From contig NZ_FOEH01000003.1 of NCBI RefSeq assembly GCF_900110695.1, forward strand, positions 1-64,000: a stretch of DNA of 64,000 bases, in the 5' to 3' direction. Source of the stretch: Virgibacillus subterraneus. Lineage in GTDB: Bacteria > Bacillota > Bacilli > Bacillales > Amphibacillaceae. Positions 50,966-60,880 of the stretch are shown here, piece by piece. The stretch's first letter is position 1; every line of letters starts with the position of its first letter. The notes below the pieces were generated by a model that saw only the letters and a list, made by a program, of their open reading frames with translations, searched no databases and had not been told where the DNA came from. The translations under genes were made by a program, and so were the position numbers.

Positions 50966-50997
50966 AATCAGGTCATCGCTGGATGGCCTGATTTTTT
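50966..50997 (+). terminator. rbs operon terminator
   Basis: Stem AATCAGGTCAT / ATGGCCTGATT (one G-T pair) and TTTTTT. Confidence 0.85.
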
Positions 50998-51002
50998 ACT
51001 GT

Positions 51003-51042
51003 CTTAGTGCAACTTAGGCTTGGTGATATGTCAAGTTTTCTA
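51003..51042 (+). repeat. short interspersed repeat, shortened copy
   Basis: TTAGTGCAACTTAGGCTTGG followed by TGATATGTCAAGTTTTCTAA; aligns with 53041-53090 but lacks the TCGCCA hairpin arm. Confidence 0.5.
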
Positions 51043-51226
51043 AGTTTAGTGAGATGAGGTAAAACTTATGATTCGATCATTTTATCTAAAATAATCAGTT
51101 TATCGAGTAATTTTGGCAAAAGAAGTCATTACGCCTTACTTGTCATTATTAGTTTTCTGAATTAAAATAAAACAAAGAATATTCAGCGCATAAGTCATCG
51201 AAAAAAATCATTTGAGGAGTGGAAAT

Positions 51227-52831
51227 ATGAACACAGAAACAAATGTACATGATGATCTTGACAAGATGTTGCAGCGCGCTCGACGAAATACACTGGGCGA
51301 TTTGTTGGCGCGGACTCGTGATCGAATGCCTGAGAAGTTAGCACTTACGTATGAAGGGCAACGGTTGAATTATGCAGAACTGGATAACTTGGTAAACCAA
51401 ACGGCACATGCCTTCTTGGCCGATGGAATGAAAAAAGGTGATATGGTGACGGTAATGTCCAAAAATAGTTTGGATTTCGTCATAGCAAACTTTTCTTTAG
51501 CAAGAATTGGGGCAGTTATGATTCCGATTAACTACATGCTTTCCATTGAGGACGTGGCGTATATTTTGGAACATGCGGAGGTTAGTGCATTTATTGCCTC
51601 AGAGGAGTATGCACCAGTTTTGGATAAATCGGCTGGAAGGCTGAATATCAGACAGCGCTATTTGATGGACACTCTTGGAACATATGAAGGAGAACTCTCT
51701 TCGTGGGTATCGTTGTCTGATGCACGTGATGGCCGTTCAAATGACTTTGTAGATGCTGATATTGCTGATGATGATCTTGCACATGTGTTATATACAAGCG
51801 GGACAGAATCACGGCCTAAAGGAGTTATGCTTTCCCATAAGAGCTTGATTAGTGAGTATGTAAGCTCCATTGTAGATGGAAAAATGGCAGCTGAAGATGT
51901 GGCGATTCACGCGTTACCGCTATATCATAGTGCACAGTTACATGTATTTTTAGGGCCAAGTATTTACGTTGGATCAAGTGGAATTATCCTTGGCGCAGCC
52001 AGTCCTGAGGTAATTTTACAAACAATAGAAGAGGAGGGCGCAACACAGCTATTTGCTCCACCAACTGTCTGGATAGCATTACTGCGGCATCCGGATTTTG
52101 ATAAACGTGATTTATCGACGCTTGAAAAATGCTATTATGGCGCAGCAATTATGCCACGGGAAATTTTAAAAGAGCTTGCCGAGCGTTTACCGAATGCGAA
52201 GTTCTGGAACTTTTACGGACAAACAGAAGTAGCGCCACTTGCAACAGCATTGCAGCCAGAAGATCAATTACGGAAATTGGGGTCAGCTGGTGTGGCAACC
52301 TTAAATGTACAGACGAAAATCGTTGATGATAACGATAATGAAGTTGCTCGCGGTGAAACGGGTGAGATTGTTCACCGGACACCACATACGATGAAAGGTT
52401 ATTTACATGATCCGGAGAAAACAGCTGAAGCATTTCGCGGGGGCTGGTTTCACAGTGGGGATTTGGGTGTAATGGACGAAGAAGGCTACATTACAATTGT
52501 TGACCGCAAAAAAGATATGATTAATACAGGCGGTGTCAATGTGTCGAGTCGGGAAGTAGAGGAGACTATTTATCAAATGGACGGGGTTTCCGAAGTCGCT
52601 GTTGTAAGCATTCCTGACCCATATTGGATCGAAGCAGTGACTGCAGTCATTGTTCCGAAAGAAGGCGCTAGTCTTACAGAAGATGGAGTTGCTGAATTCT
52701 GCAGAGAAAGACTTTCAAAATTCAAAGTTCCAAAGCATGTAGATTTTGCTGACGAATTGCCGAAGAATCCAAGTGGCAAAGTACTGAAGCGGTCGTTACG
52801 TGATAAGTATGAAGAACTTGAGGAAAAATAG
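51227..52831 (+). CDS. acyl-CoA synthetase (AMP-binding)
   Basis: Activates a fatty or other carboxylic acid to acyl-CoA through an acyl-adenylate. 534 aa. AMP-binding loop VLYTSGTESRPKGVML, FYGQTEVAPLAT, ATP/hinge GWFHSGDLGVMDEEGYITIVDRKKDMI and the catalytic lysine in PKNPSGKVLKR. Chain-length preference cannot be read. ATG 51227 follows GAGGAG; a longer start lacks a ribosome site. A single-gene unit. Confidence 0.92.
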   Translation: MNTETNVHDDLDKMLQRARRNTLGDLLARTRDRMPEKLALTYEGQRLNYAELDNLVNQTAHAFLADGMKKGDMVTVMSKNSLDFVIANFSLARIGAVMIPINYMLSIEDVAYILEHAEVSAFIASEEYAPVLDKSAGRLNIRQRYLMDTLGTYEGELSSWVSLSDARDGRSNDFVDADIADDDLAHVLYTSGTESRPKGVMLSHKSLISEYVSSIVDGKMAAEDVAIHALPLYHSAQLHVFLGPSIYVGSSGIILGAASPEVILQTIEEEGATQLFAPPTVWIALLRHPDFDKRDLSTLEKCYYGAAIMPREILKELAERLPNAKFWNFYGQTEVAPLATALQPEDQLRKLGSAGVATLNVQTKIVDDNDNEVARGETGEIVHRTPHTMKGYLHDPEKTAEAFRGGWFHSGDLGVMDEEGYITIVDRKKDMINTGGVNVSSREVEETIYQMDGVSEVAVVSIPDPYWIEAVTAVIVPKEGASLTEDGVAEFCRERLSKFKVPKHVDFADELPKNPSGKVLKRSLRDKYEELEEK

Positions 52832-52872
52832 AGCCTCGACCGCAGATGTAATAAGCAGCTCAAAACTGGAGA

Positions 52873-52949
52873 ATAGATAAAGTTCGACATGGTATCGATA
52901 AAGTTATGGCCAAAATAGATAAAGTTCGACATTATATCGATAAACATCG
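52873..52949 (+). repeat. direct repeat pair after the acyl-CoA ligase
   Basis: ATAGATAAAGTTCGACAT occurs twice, 42 bp apart (52873 and 52915), each followed by a TATCGATAAA motif that recurs a third time in part (ATCGACAAAAAATGATAAAG). No coding sense seen. Confidence 0.6.
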
Positions 52950-52972
52950 ACAAAAAATGATAAAGTTTTTAA

Positions 52973-53000
52973 AAGGTGTCCTGTCCTCAGGGCACCTTAT
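52973..53000 (+). terminator. probable terminator
   Basis: Stem AAGGTGTCCT / AGGGCACCTT with a six-base loop, then ATTTAG; weak T-run. Confidence 0.5.
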
Positions 53001-53040
53001 TTAGCAGTTAAGAAAGTATAAATACTTTCTTACTGCATAA

Positions 53041-53090
53041 GTGCAACTAAGGCACTCGCCATTAAGGCTTGGCGAATGTCATAGTTTCTA
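53041..53090 (+). repeat. short interspersed repeat with hairpin
   Basis: GTGCAACTAAGG, then hairpin arms TCGCCA / TGGCGA around ATTAAGGCT, then ATGTCATAGTTTCTAA. Second copy of the element at 51003. Confidence 0.55.
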
Positions 53091-53143
53091 AAGCATAAAA
53101 TGGCTCATAGTTTGAAATAATACAAAGTGGAGGTGTTTATGTT

Positions 53144-53281
53144 ATGAGTGAAAAAGAGGATAACAGAAGCAAGCGCAGAGTGAATTCAAGTGTTAATCAC
53201 CAGGGAATAAGCGAAGATGCGGCTGATCAGCGGCCAAAGTCGCAGCTCGAACAACGGACTAAGAAGAAGAACACGAAATAA
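53144..53281 (+). CDS. small hydrophilic protein, 45 aa
   Basis: ATG after GGAGGTG. Very polar (Lys, Arg, Glu, Gln, Ser), probably unstructured, with a basic end RTKKKNTK; no family recognised, though such peptides are frequent next to spore genes. Five bases before the CsgA-like gene. Confidence 0.6.
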   Translation: MSEKEDNRSKRRVNSSVNHQGISEDAADQRPKSQLEQRTKKKNTK

Positions 53282-53285
53282 AAGG

Positions 53286-53543
53286 GTGAGGATCATCGAT
53301 AATACATTGAATTATTTGCGTGAATCATTAGCGAATTATAGTGAAAATGATATGTGTCAAAAGATTGATAAGAAGCTTGAAACAGAAGGATACAAGAATG
53401 AAGCCGAGTTTGTCAGAAATTTGGATGAAGAAGAAATGGCTTATCTGGATTCTGTATTGGAAAAAGAATTGAGCTATGCCAGGAGTGTTGAAAATGATAT
53501 TCGTGTTAAGGAATTAACGGATGTATATGAGTTATTGTTTTGA
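53286..53543 (+). CDS. csgA: CsgA-like sporulation protein
   Basis: Resembles B. subtilis CsgA, a small sigma-G dependent acid-soluble protein of the forespore: DNTLNYLRESLANYSENDMCQK, FVRNLDEEEMAYLDSVLEKEL and the end VKELTDVYELLF. 85 aa from GTG 53286, which adds three residues to the usual start; the ATC at 53295, aligned with the usual Met, is eight bases after AAAGGG. The family assignment is from memory of the motif and not certain. Confidence 0.65.
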   Translation: MRIIDNTLNYLRESLANYSENDMCQKIDKKLETEGYKNEAEFVRNLDEEEMAYLDSVLEKELSYARSVENDIRVKELTDVYELLF

Positions 53544-53554
53544 AACCGTTTTCA
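53541..53554. promoter_or_regulatory. perfect cre consensus
   Basis: TGAAACCGTTTTCA matches every fixed position of the CcpA-binding consensus. Its TGA is the stop codon of the CsgA-like gene, and no gene starts within 500 bp downstream, so its meaning is unclear. Confidence 0.4.
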
Positions 53555-53723
53555 AAATAGGTTAAAATTCCCATTGAATTTGGGTGGGTTTACGTGTAAT
53601 ATGTATTTATAAGCTGCAATGTACGTATTAATTTTAGTTTAACCTCTAACATATGAATAGGGAGTTTTACATCGAAACTATAATGTCGTGCCTCGATAGT
53701 GTGGAAGACAGGAAGGTTTCTGC

Positions 53724-53760
53724 AAACACCCACTTTGCGAAGTGGTGGTTTAAACTTTTT
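53724..53760 (+). other. hairpin with T-run in gene-free stretch
   Basis: Arms AAACACCCACTT / AAGTGGTGGTTT with a TGCG loop, then AAACTTTTT. Together with the hairpin at 53804 it lies in 53544-54066, which has no convincing gene; the conserved-looking sequence from about 53640 could be a small RNA ending here. Confidence 0.4.
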
Positions 53761-53803
53761 ATGAAAATACGGCAATTGTGGCTGATAAATTTTTAAATGA
53801 CAG

Positions 53804-53834
53804 GCCAGTTTCCTAATTGGAAGCTGGTCTTTTT
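53804..53834 (+). terminator. rho-independent terminator
   Basis: GCCAGTTTCC / GGAAGCTGGT stem, five-base loop, then CTTTTTG. Nearly the same hairpin ends the protease genes at 59231 and 60850. Confidence 0.75.
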
Positions 53835-54066
53835 GCATTCTTTCCTAAGATATAGTTCTTTTATACTAGTTAAATACTCCGTTTAGTGAATTGGAATTTA
53901 TTCGTGTTTTTGGGAAAATAGCAATACAAACTAATTTGGTTTGGGTCTAGATTGGTTAGTGAGTTACTCATTAGACTAGTCTGGACTTTTTTAATTATTA
54001 TTAAATTTGGAATAAATGCTAACATCGTATAAAATTGAATAAACTTTGGTGTATAGGGGGGGTATA

Positions 54067-55926
54067 GTGAAATTCCAGCAATTGTTAAAAAATGAAGAAA
54101 CGAATGCAAAAGTATTTATGATTGGAACATCGGTTTTAGGATTTGGACTTGTATTAGTACATATATTTCAGTTACAAGAAGCTCCGAAAGATCCGATCAT
54201 TCTACTTTTATTTGCAGTATTTCTTGCAATTTGTGAATATTACCCCATTCCTGTTTGGAAAGGAAATACAGCCATCAATTTCCCAATCATGTTTACACTT
54301 TACCTGGTTTTTGGTCTAGGTTATACCATTTTTGTTTTAGCGAGTGTTGTACTTTTGGTGAATCTGATAAGTCGCCGTCCCTTACGCATTGTTTTTTTTA
54401 ATCCAGCACAATTAATATTAAGCTTTTACATTGCTGTGAAGCTACCTGAGTTATTTGATGATATTATTTTTCTTAATTCTTCCTTTATTAATGATTTTAT
54501 AAAATACGGTTTGATTTTACTTCTTTTTCATATAATAAACAATTTATTAGTTGATGTCGTGTTGTGGTTACGTCCACAAATCTATTCACTGAATTCCTGG
54601 AAGCAAAAAGCATTATCAGAGGGAACTAGTTTCATTATTTCATTAGGCTATGGATTTATGTTGTTTTTACTTGGCAGCCAAAATAGAGGAGGAATTGACT
54701 TTTTTTCATTTTTCTTCTTTTTTTCACCCCTAGTTGGACTATCAATGTTAAGTGCTGTCATCTTTCGCTTAAGAACGGAAAAAAGTAGGTTGAAAGCATT
54801 ATTTTCAATCACTTCAGAGTTAAATACAATGGTTCCCACAGAAGACTGGCTTGATGGTCTAAAGACAAGTTTTAAAGCCTTCATCGATGCAGATGCATGC
54901 ATTTTGTGGTTTAAGGAAGGTGATGAGTGGTACAAGAGATTTGAGCAAGGATCAGTGAAAGATAATATTGACCTAAGAAATGAGGATTTCCAGATGATGT
55001 CCAATATGGAAAAACCGGTTCGCTATGATAACCGGAGACACGATATTGGTATTGCATCTGTTTGTTTTGATCAAAGTCTTAAATCATTTGTTTACGCTCC
55101 ACTTATTATTGAAAAGGAAGTCTTTGGTACTCTTATTGTTGCTAGAAGCAGAACAAAAAGCTTCTTGGAAGATGATGTAAGCTCGATAGCATCTTTTGCT
55201 AATCAATTGGCCATTGTTATGAAAACAAGAACACTTATTAAAGAGCAAGAAAAGCGACTGATCCTTGAGGAAAGAAACCGTATAGCTAGAGAAATCCATG
55301 ATGGGGTTGCCCAGTCACTTGCTGGGGCTATTATGAATTTGGAAACAGCTGAGAGAAAGTTCACAAACAAACCATATGAGACGTTAACAATTATATCGGG
55401 CAGTGTTTTAAAGTTACGCAATAGTTTAAAAGAAGTCCGAGAATCCATTTATGCATTAAGGCCCTACCCTACAGAAAGAATCGGATTAATCTCAGCCATT
55501 ACAAAGAAGATAGAAGAGGTTAACAGTGAGTACAAGGTGGATATTAACTTTGAAGTCAGGGGGATAGAAGAGCGATTGAGTTCTATGACTGAAAAGGTGC
55601 TGTTTGATGTGTTACGAGAAAGTATTTTAAATTGTATCAAGCATAGTAGAACTGAAAAAATCGTTGTGTTATTGAGTTATCAGTCACAGCAAATATTGTT
55701 GCGTATTAAGGATTTTGGTGTTGGTTTTTCATTATTTGATGAAATGATTAAAGCTGAAAACACTTCTCATTTTGGTATTTTAAATATGAATGAGTCCATT
55801 GAAAAAATAAATGGTTCATTACAAATAAATAGTAAAAAAGGGTCTGGGACTGAAATATCGATTATAATTCCTAAAATGCACTTAGAAGGGGGGCCGCAAT
55901 ATGATAAAAATAATGTTAGTCGATGA
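54067..55926 (+). CDS. NarL-type sensor histidine kinase, multi-pass
   Basis: 619 aa. Seven or so membrane segments in residues 10-235 (no large external loop), a GAF domain at about 245-390 ([42 protein letters not shown]), a HisKA_3 dimerisation helix with the phosphorylated His411 in [11 protein letters not shown], and a HATPase ([21 protein letters not shown]). The signal may be sensed in the membrane or by GAF. GTG after AGGGGGG. It overlaps its response regulator by 26 bp and precedes two secreted protease genes. Confidence 0.92.
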   Translation: MKFQQLLKNEETNAKVFMIGTSVLGFGLVLVHIFQLQEAPKDPIILLLFAVFLAICEYYPIPVWKGNTAINFPIMFTLYLVFGLGYTIFVLASVVLLVNLISRRPLRIVFFNPAQLILSFYIAVKLPELFDDIIFLNSSFINDFIKYGLILLLFHIINNLLVDVVLWLRPQIYSLNSWKQKALSEGTSFIISLGYGFMLFLLGSQNRGGIDFFSFFFFFSPLVGLSMLSAVIFRLRTEKSRLKALFSITSELNTMVPTEDWLDGLKTSFKAFIDADACILWFKEGDEWYKRFEQGSVKDNIDLRNEDFQMMSNMEKPVRYDNRRHDIGIASVCFDQSLKSFVYAPLIIEKEVFGTLIVARSRTKSFLEDDVSSIASFANQLAIVMKTRTLIKEQEKRLILEERNRIAREIHDGVAQSLAGAIMNLETAERKFTNKPYETLTIISGSVLKLRNSLKEVRESIYALRPYPTERIGLISAITKKIEEVNSEYKVDINFEVRGIEERLSSMTEKVLFDVLRESILNCIKHSRTEKIVVLLSYQSQQILLRIKDFGVGFSLFDEMIKAENTSHFGILNMNESIEKINGSLQINSKKGSGTEISIIIPKMHLEGGPQYDKNNVSR

Positions 55927-56566
55927 TCATGCAGTTTTGCGTGACGGATTAAAGAATATAATTGATTTGGAAAATGATATCAAAGTAGTAGGTGAGGCAA
56001 TTTCTGAAGAAGATGCGCTACAGAAAATCGAAAAAATAGATCCAGACATTGTTTTAATGGATATTAATTTGCCAGGCCTCAGTGGAATTGAAGTGACTAG
56101 AATCCTAAAAAAGAATTATCCAAATATTAAAGTTTGTATTTTAACTATGTATAGTCACGATGAGTACTTTATGTCAGCTATTCGTGAAGGTGCGGACGGT
56201 TATTTATTGAAAGATTCCCCATCTGAACAAGTTATTCAAGCGATTCGAACTATTGCAAATGGTGAGTCCGTTATTCAGCCTTCTATGACAAAAAAACTGC
56301 TATCTTTTCACCAACAAAAAAAAGAGACAGATGCCGAGAGTTCAAGTGAACTTAGTGAACGTGAAAAAGAAGTCCTAATGTGTTTACTTGAGGGATTAAG
56401 TAATAAAGATATTGCCACAAAGTTATTCATAAGTGATAAGACTGTCAAAATACACGTGAGTAAAATATTTAAGAAATTTAATGTTAAAAGTAGGTCCCAA
56501 GTTATAATTCATGCAGTCCAAAATCAGCTTGTACCTATATCACATATCCGCAGAGAAAAGGAATAA
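55901..56566 (+). CDS. NarL/LuxR-type response regulator
   Basis: 221 aa: receiver with acidic pair at VDDH, Asp54 (LMDINLPG), Lys in LLKDSP, and a LuxR HTH ([26 protein letters not shown]). Partner of the kinase it overlaps. Candidate targets are the two subtilase genes immediately downstream, whose upstream regions share ATTGAATTGAATGAAAATTC-like and ATTGAAAGAAAATTC stretches. Confidence 0.93.
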   Translation: MIKIMLVDDHAVLRDGLKNIIDLENDIKVVGEAISEEDALQKIEKIDPDIVLMDINLPGLSGIEVTRILKKNYPNIKVCILTMYSHDEYFMSAIREGADGYLLKDSPSEQVIQAIRTIANGESVIQPSMTKKLLSFHQQKKETDAESSSELSEREKEVLMCLLEGLSNKDIATKLFISDKTVKIHVSKIFKKFNVKSRSQVIIHAVQNQLVPISHIRREKE

Positions 56567-56735
56567 AAAACTAATAACACCACACATAAAGTATTAAATG
56601 ATTAGTACTTTTGTATGACCTTTAAATAGTTCGTCTATAACTGGTTTTATTACCTTTGTTTGATAGAAATAAATTCTTCTCTAATCCATAATTGAATTGA
56701 ATGAAAATTCTTTTAAATATTAGGAGGAGAATTAA

Positions 56736-59177
56736 GTGAAGAAATTGATTACTTTAACGTTAATGTCCGGGCTATTACTTTCCTTGTTGTGTTTGGGTAT
56801 TACTACAGTAGATGCTACAAAAAAGGTGGCAATTGGACCAGAGCTTGAGGAGGCAATTGCTTCAGGTGAAAGTGAATTTGAAGTTATTATTACATTTTAT
56901 GGTGACAGGAAACCGACTGCAGACAATTTAAATCTACTAGAAAATATAGGCATTAACAAAGGACTATCATTAAATTCTTTGCCAATGGTAGCTACAGTTA
57001 CTACTAAAGGACAAATTGATGCATTAAAGAAGGAAGACACCGTTCGTTCAGTTTATCTAAATCGTAAACTTGAGTATTTTAACGCTGACTCTACTGCCTT
57101 AACAGGCGTCAATAAAGTGCGGACAGATGATCAAATGAGGAAACAGAATGGCGGGTTTCCTGTTACTGGCGACGGAATTGGTGTTGTTGTCAACGATAGT
57201 GGTGTGGATGGCACCCACCAGGATATCGAGTTTGGAGATCATTTAGTGCAAAATGTTATGGCAAATGCAAATTTAAATAGTTTGGCACCAGAACTACTAC
57301 CAATTACTTATGCAGAAGGTGTGATTAATACAGATACAAACTCAGGTCATGGAACACATGTGGCAGGAACCGTCGGAGGTACTGGTGAAATGTCTAGCGG
57401 AAAGCATGAAGGAGTTGCCCCAGGCGCAGATTTGATTGGTTATGGATCCGGTGCTGGATTATTTATATTGGATGCTATAGGTGGCTTTGACTATGCAATT
57501 ACACATCAAACTCAATATGACATACGAGTCATCACAAACTCATGGGGTTCTTCGGGGGATTTCGACCCAAATGATCCAGTAAATATAGCTAGTAAGAAAG
57601 CATTTGATCGTGGAATAACAGTATTATTTGCTGCCGGGAATTCAGGTCCTGGAGAAAATACCCATAATCCGTATGCTAAAGCTCCTTGGGTCATATCTGT
57701 TGCGGCAGGAGAAAAAGATGGTACTTTAGCAGATTTCTCATCTCGCGGCACTAAAGGTGTAGGCGGCACATTTGAAGTTGATGGACAATCATGGACATGG
57801 AAGGATGAGCCTACGATCACTGCACCTGGTGTTGACATTATTTCTACACGAGTAATGGCACCTGTTTCTTCATTGGCGGCAGATAAGGATGCAGAGTTAA
57901 TAGAACCAGCTTATTTGCCATACTATACAACCATGAGTGGAACGTCCATGGCGACTCCTCACGTAGCGGGGGTTGTGGCATTAATGCTAGAAGCAAATCC
58001 GGAGTTGTCTCCGTCAGAAGTAAAAAATTATCTGCAACAGACAGCAACAAATATGCCAGGTTATGAATCATGGGAAGTCGGTACAGGGTATGTAAATGCT
58101 TTTGCAGCGGTTGATTTTGCTTTCGATGAAACCAAAGAATATGGAAGTACTGTAAATATGAACCAAACATTTAATAGCAATGTGGAATCAACTACTACTC
58201 GAAAAGAATTTGAAGTAGACTATAATCCGGTAACTGCTGTTTCTGACAATCAATATTCTTTTGAAGTGGAAGAAGGAGTCGGAAGCTTAGTAGCACAAGT
58301 GAACGGTAAGGGTATAATGGAAGAAACAGGAAACCCAATTAATCTGGTCCTCATTGCACCAGACGGTACAGAGTATAGTTCAGGGATCAGTGTATTATTT
58401 ACCTTATATTGGGATAGAACCGTATCTGTAAATGCTCCTATGTCTGGAACATGGAAGGCTGAGATTCGTGGACTACGTGGTGTTGAAGAGAATTCCTTTG
58501 GGACTGCTCTACCCGAAACTGTACAAGGAACGTTAGCCTTCACGGAGGTGAGCGGCTTTTCGGGATTAGATGATATTAATGGGCATCCCGCTGGAGCAGC
58601 TATTCAAATGGGGGTTAAAGAGAGGCTGATTGACGGGTATGTCAATGATAAGTTCAAGCCAGATAATGCTTTAACAAGAGGAGAGCTAGCACAATATTTA
58701 GTAATGGGTGCTGGAATCCGACAATCCAGTTCTGCAACAGATTTGTCTCCTTTTGTTTCTGCTGTTCTTCAAAAAGGAGCTACATTAAAAGATAAGCAAC
58801 AGATACAGAATGGTGTAATGTTAGCTACTAACGGTGATTTTCGAGCAAAAAGTAGTGTAAATAGAGCTGACCTTGCTTACTCACTTGTGCAAAGTTTAGG
58901 TCTTCAAGAGAAGGCTGAGGAATTCTCGGGAGAAGTGACTGTGCAGTATAAGGATGAACGTGTTGCCGTTGAGGATTCGGAAGATATACCTGATAGATTA
59001 AAAGGTTATGTTCAATTGGCTCTGGATTTGAATATCATTAATGCGGAATTCTCAGTTGATCAAGGGCCATATGATATTGAACCAACTGTAACTGCCATTT
59101 TCTCACCAAACGAAGATGTATTAAGAGGTGACTTCGCAGTAGCGATGACTCGATATTACAATGCGTTTTTAAAATAA
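56736..59177 (+). CDS. secreted S8 subtilase with C-terminal SLH-like region
   Basis: 813 aa. Signal peptide 1-28 (MKKLITLTLMSGLLLSLLCL), an I9-like propeptide (EVIITFYGDRKPT ... VRSVYLNRKLEYF), catalytic Asp154 (VNDSGVD), His205 (GHGTHVAG), Ser404 (GTSMATPH), and a beta-rich domain at about 480-605. Residues 610-660 look like an SLH motif (LDDINGHPAGAAIQMGV, INGYVNDKFKPDN-like, LTRGELAQYL) with weaker copies to the end, suggesting cell-wall attachment. GTG start after AGGAGGAG. Probably controlled by the upstream two-component system. Confidence 0.93.
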   Translation: MKKLITLTLMSGLLLSLLCLGITTVDATKKVAIGPELEEAIASGESEFEVIITFYGDRKPTADNLNLLENIGINKGLSLNSLPMVATVTTKGQIDALKKEDTVRSVYLNRKLEYFNADSTALTGVNKVRTDDQMRKQNGGFPVTGDGIGVVVNDSGVDGTHQDIEFGDHLVQNVMANANLNSLAPELLPITYAEGVINTDTNSGHGTHVAGTVGGTGEMSSGKHEGVAPGADLIGYGSGAGLFILDAIGGFDYAITHQTQYDIRVITNSWGSSGDFDPNDPVNIASKKAFDRGITVLFAAGNSGPGENTHNPYAKAPWVISVAAGEKDGTLADFSSRGTKGVGGTFEVDGQSWTWKDEPTITAPGVDIISTRVMAPVSSLAADKDAELIEPAYLPYYTTMSGTSMATPHVAGVVALMLEANPELSPSEVKNYLQQTATNMPGYESWEVGTGYVNAFAAVDFAFDETKEYGSTVNMNQTFNSNVESTTTRKEFEVDYNPVTAVSDNQYSFEVEEGVGSLVAQVNGKGIMEETGNPINLVLIAPDGTEYSSGISVLFTLYWDRTVSVNAPMSGTWKAEIRGLRGVEENSFGTALPETVQGTLAFTEVSGFSGLDDINGHPAGAAIQMGVKERLIDGYVNDKFKPDNALTRGELAQYLVMGAGIRQSSSATDLSPFVSAVLQKGATLKDKQQIQNGVMLATNGDFRAKSSVNRADLAYSLVQSLGLQEKAEEFSGEVTVQYKDERVAVEDSEDIPDRLKGYVQLALDLNIINAEFSVDQGPYDIEPTVTAIFSPNEDVLRGDFAVAMTRYYNAFLK

Positions 59178-59230
59178 TCGGAGATGTATTAAAGTTTTTA
59201 CTATCTATCTATTATGATAAGTTACTAAGG

Positions 59231-59260
59231 CCAGCTTTCCTAGAGGAGGCTGGTTTCTTC
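59231..59260 (+). terminator. rho-independent terminator
   Basis: CCAGCTTTCCT / AGGAGGCTGG stem with a two-base loop and TTTCTTC; related to the hairpins at 53804 and 60850. Confidence 0.6.
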
Positions 59261-59427
59261 ATGTTAATAGTAACACCTACATGACATCAAATCATGTACA
59301 CATGACTTTCGTATGATACAACGGATACTTTCCCAACTTATTTATGCCATTTGTATGATGTAAGAAATTCTCATCTGATAGATAATATAATTGAAAGAAA
59401 ATTCTATTAAAATAGGAGTTGGAGCTT

Positions 59428-60831
59428 ATGAAAAAGGTTATTTATTTAACGTTATTATCATTTTTTCTATTTTCACTACTGATTCTTGGACAGCCTAAAG
59501 CAAACGCTACAACGAATTCGGTTGCAATTGATCCTCTTCTGGAAGAGAAGATTGCAGAAGGTATAGGAAGTTTTCAAGTGATTGTTACCTTCGATGGTGA
59601 TGAAGAACCAACCTTAGCCAATTTGAATCTACTAGAAAGAATAGGAATTACAGATGGGATTTCGCTTAAGTCCCTGCCAATGGTAGCCACGATTGCTACT
59701 GCAGATCAAATAGAGGACTTAAGAAATAAAGATGGTGTTCGTTCTGTTTATTTAAATCAAAAACTAGAATATTTGAATGCTGACGCTACAGAATTAACTG
59801 GTGTTGATCAAGTTCGTTCTGATGAACAAATGACAGAACAAAATAATGGAATACCTGTTACTGGTGAAGGAGTAGGTGTTGTCGTGAATGATAGTGGGGT
59901 TGATGGAACGCACCAGGATTTACTGTTTGGTGAGAATTTAGTACAAAACGTTATGGCGAGTTTAAATTTGAGCAATTTGGTACCAGGGTTATTGCCTGCT
60001 ACTTATCTAGAAAATGTACCAAATACGGATAGTAACTCAGGCCATGGCACTCACGTAGCTGGAACTGTCGGCGGTACTGGGGAAATGTCTGATGGGAAGC
60101 ATGAAGGTGTAGCACCAGGTGCCGATTTAATTGGCTATGGATCAGGTGCAGCACTATCTATCTTAGATGCTCTTGGTGGATTCGATTATGCCATGGAACA
60201 CCAGGAAGAATATGGAGTTCGTGTAATCACAAATTCATGGGGATCAACTGGAGATTTCGATCCTAATGATCCAATTAATATTGCTAGTAAGGAAGCCTAT
60301 GATAATGGCATAACGGTATTATTTGCAGCTGGAAATGAAGGGCCTGCTGAAGATACACATAATCCGTATGCAAAGGCACCATGGGTCATTTCTGTTGCAG
60401 CTGGAACAAAAAGCGGTGAACTCGCAGACTTTTCATCGCGTGGAACAACTGATGGTGGTGGAACTTTTGAGATTGATGGGGAAACATGGACATGGAAAGA
60501 TCAACCATCAATTACAGCACCAGGAGTAGATATTATTTCCTCAAGAGTTATTGCGCCGGTATCATCATTAGCCTTGGATAAAGATCTGCAATACATTGAG
60601 ACGCAATATCTTCCATATTATACAACAATGAGTGGAACATCGATGGCTACACCACACGTTGCAGGAATAGTTGCTTTAATGCTTGATGCTAATCCAGAAT
60701 TGACACCTGAAGAGGTAAAAAATATCATCCAACAAACAGCAACCCCAATGTCAGATTATGAAGCTTGGGAAGTTGGGGCAGGTTATGTGAATGCTTATGA
60801 TGCAGTTAATTTGGCGTTTAATGAAAACTAA
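59428..60831 (+). CDS. secreted S8 subtilase, paralogue without SLH
   Basis: 467 aa. Same layout as the preceding protease through the catalytic domain: signal peptide, propeptide (QVIVTFDGDEEPT), Asp155, His206, Ser405, and closely similar blocks such as DTHNPYAKAPWVISVAAG and ETWTWKDQ. It ends just after the catalytic domain, so it should be released, not wall bound. ATG 59428 nine bases after AGGAG. A tandem duplication of the upstream gene followed by loss (or gain) of the C-terminal part is the simplest history. Confidence 0.93.
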   Translation: MKKVIYLTLLSFFLFSLLILGQPKANATTNSVAIDPLLEEKIAEGIGSFQVIVTFDGDEEPTLANLNLLERIGITDGISLKSLPMVATIATADQIEDLRNKDGVRSVYLNQKLEYLNADATELTGVDQVRSDEQMTEQNNGIPVTGEGVGVVVNDSGVDGTHQDLLFGENLVQNVMASLNLSNLVPGLLPATYLENVPNTDSNSGHGTHVAGTVGGTGEMSDGKHEGVAPGADLIGYGSGAALSILDALGGFDYAMEHQEEYGVRVITNSWGSTGDFDPNDPINIASKEAYDNGITVLFAAGNEGPAEDTHNPYAKAPWVISVAAGTKSGELADFSSRGTTDGGGTFEIDGETWTWKDQPSITAPGVDIISSRVIAPVSSLALDKDLQYIETQYLPYYTTMSGTSMATPHVAGIVALMLDANPELTPEEVKNIIQQTATPMSDYEAWEVGAGYVNAYDAVNLAFNEN

Positions 60832-60849
60832 TTAGTTGAAAAATTTGTT

Positions 60850-60880
60850 AGACCAGTTTCTTATGAAGCTGGTCTTTCTT
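60850..60880 (+). terminator. rho-independent terminator
   Basis: AGACCAGTTTC / GAAGCTGGTCT stem, four-base loop, TTTCTT. Confidence 0.8.

Noticed and set aside
53217-53285. Upstream extension of the CsgA-like protein
   Set aside because: The longer frame overlaps the 45-residue gene and adds a basic stretch absent from the family; the start near 53286-53295 follows AAAGGG.
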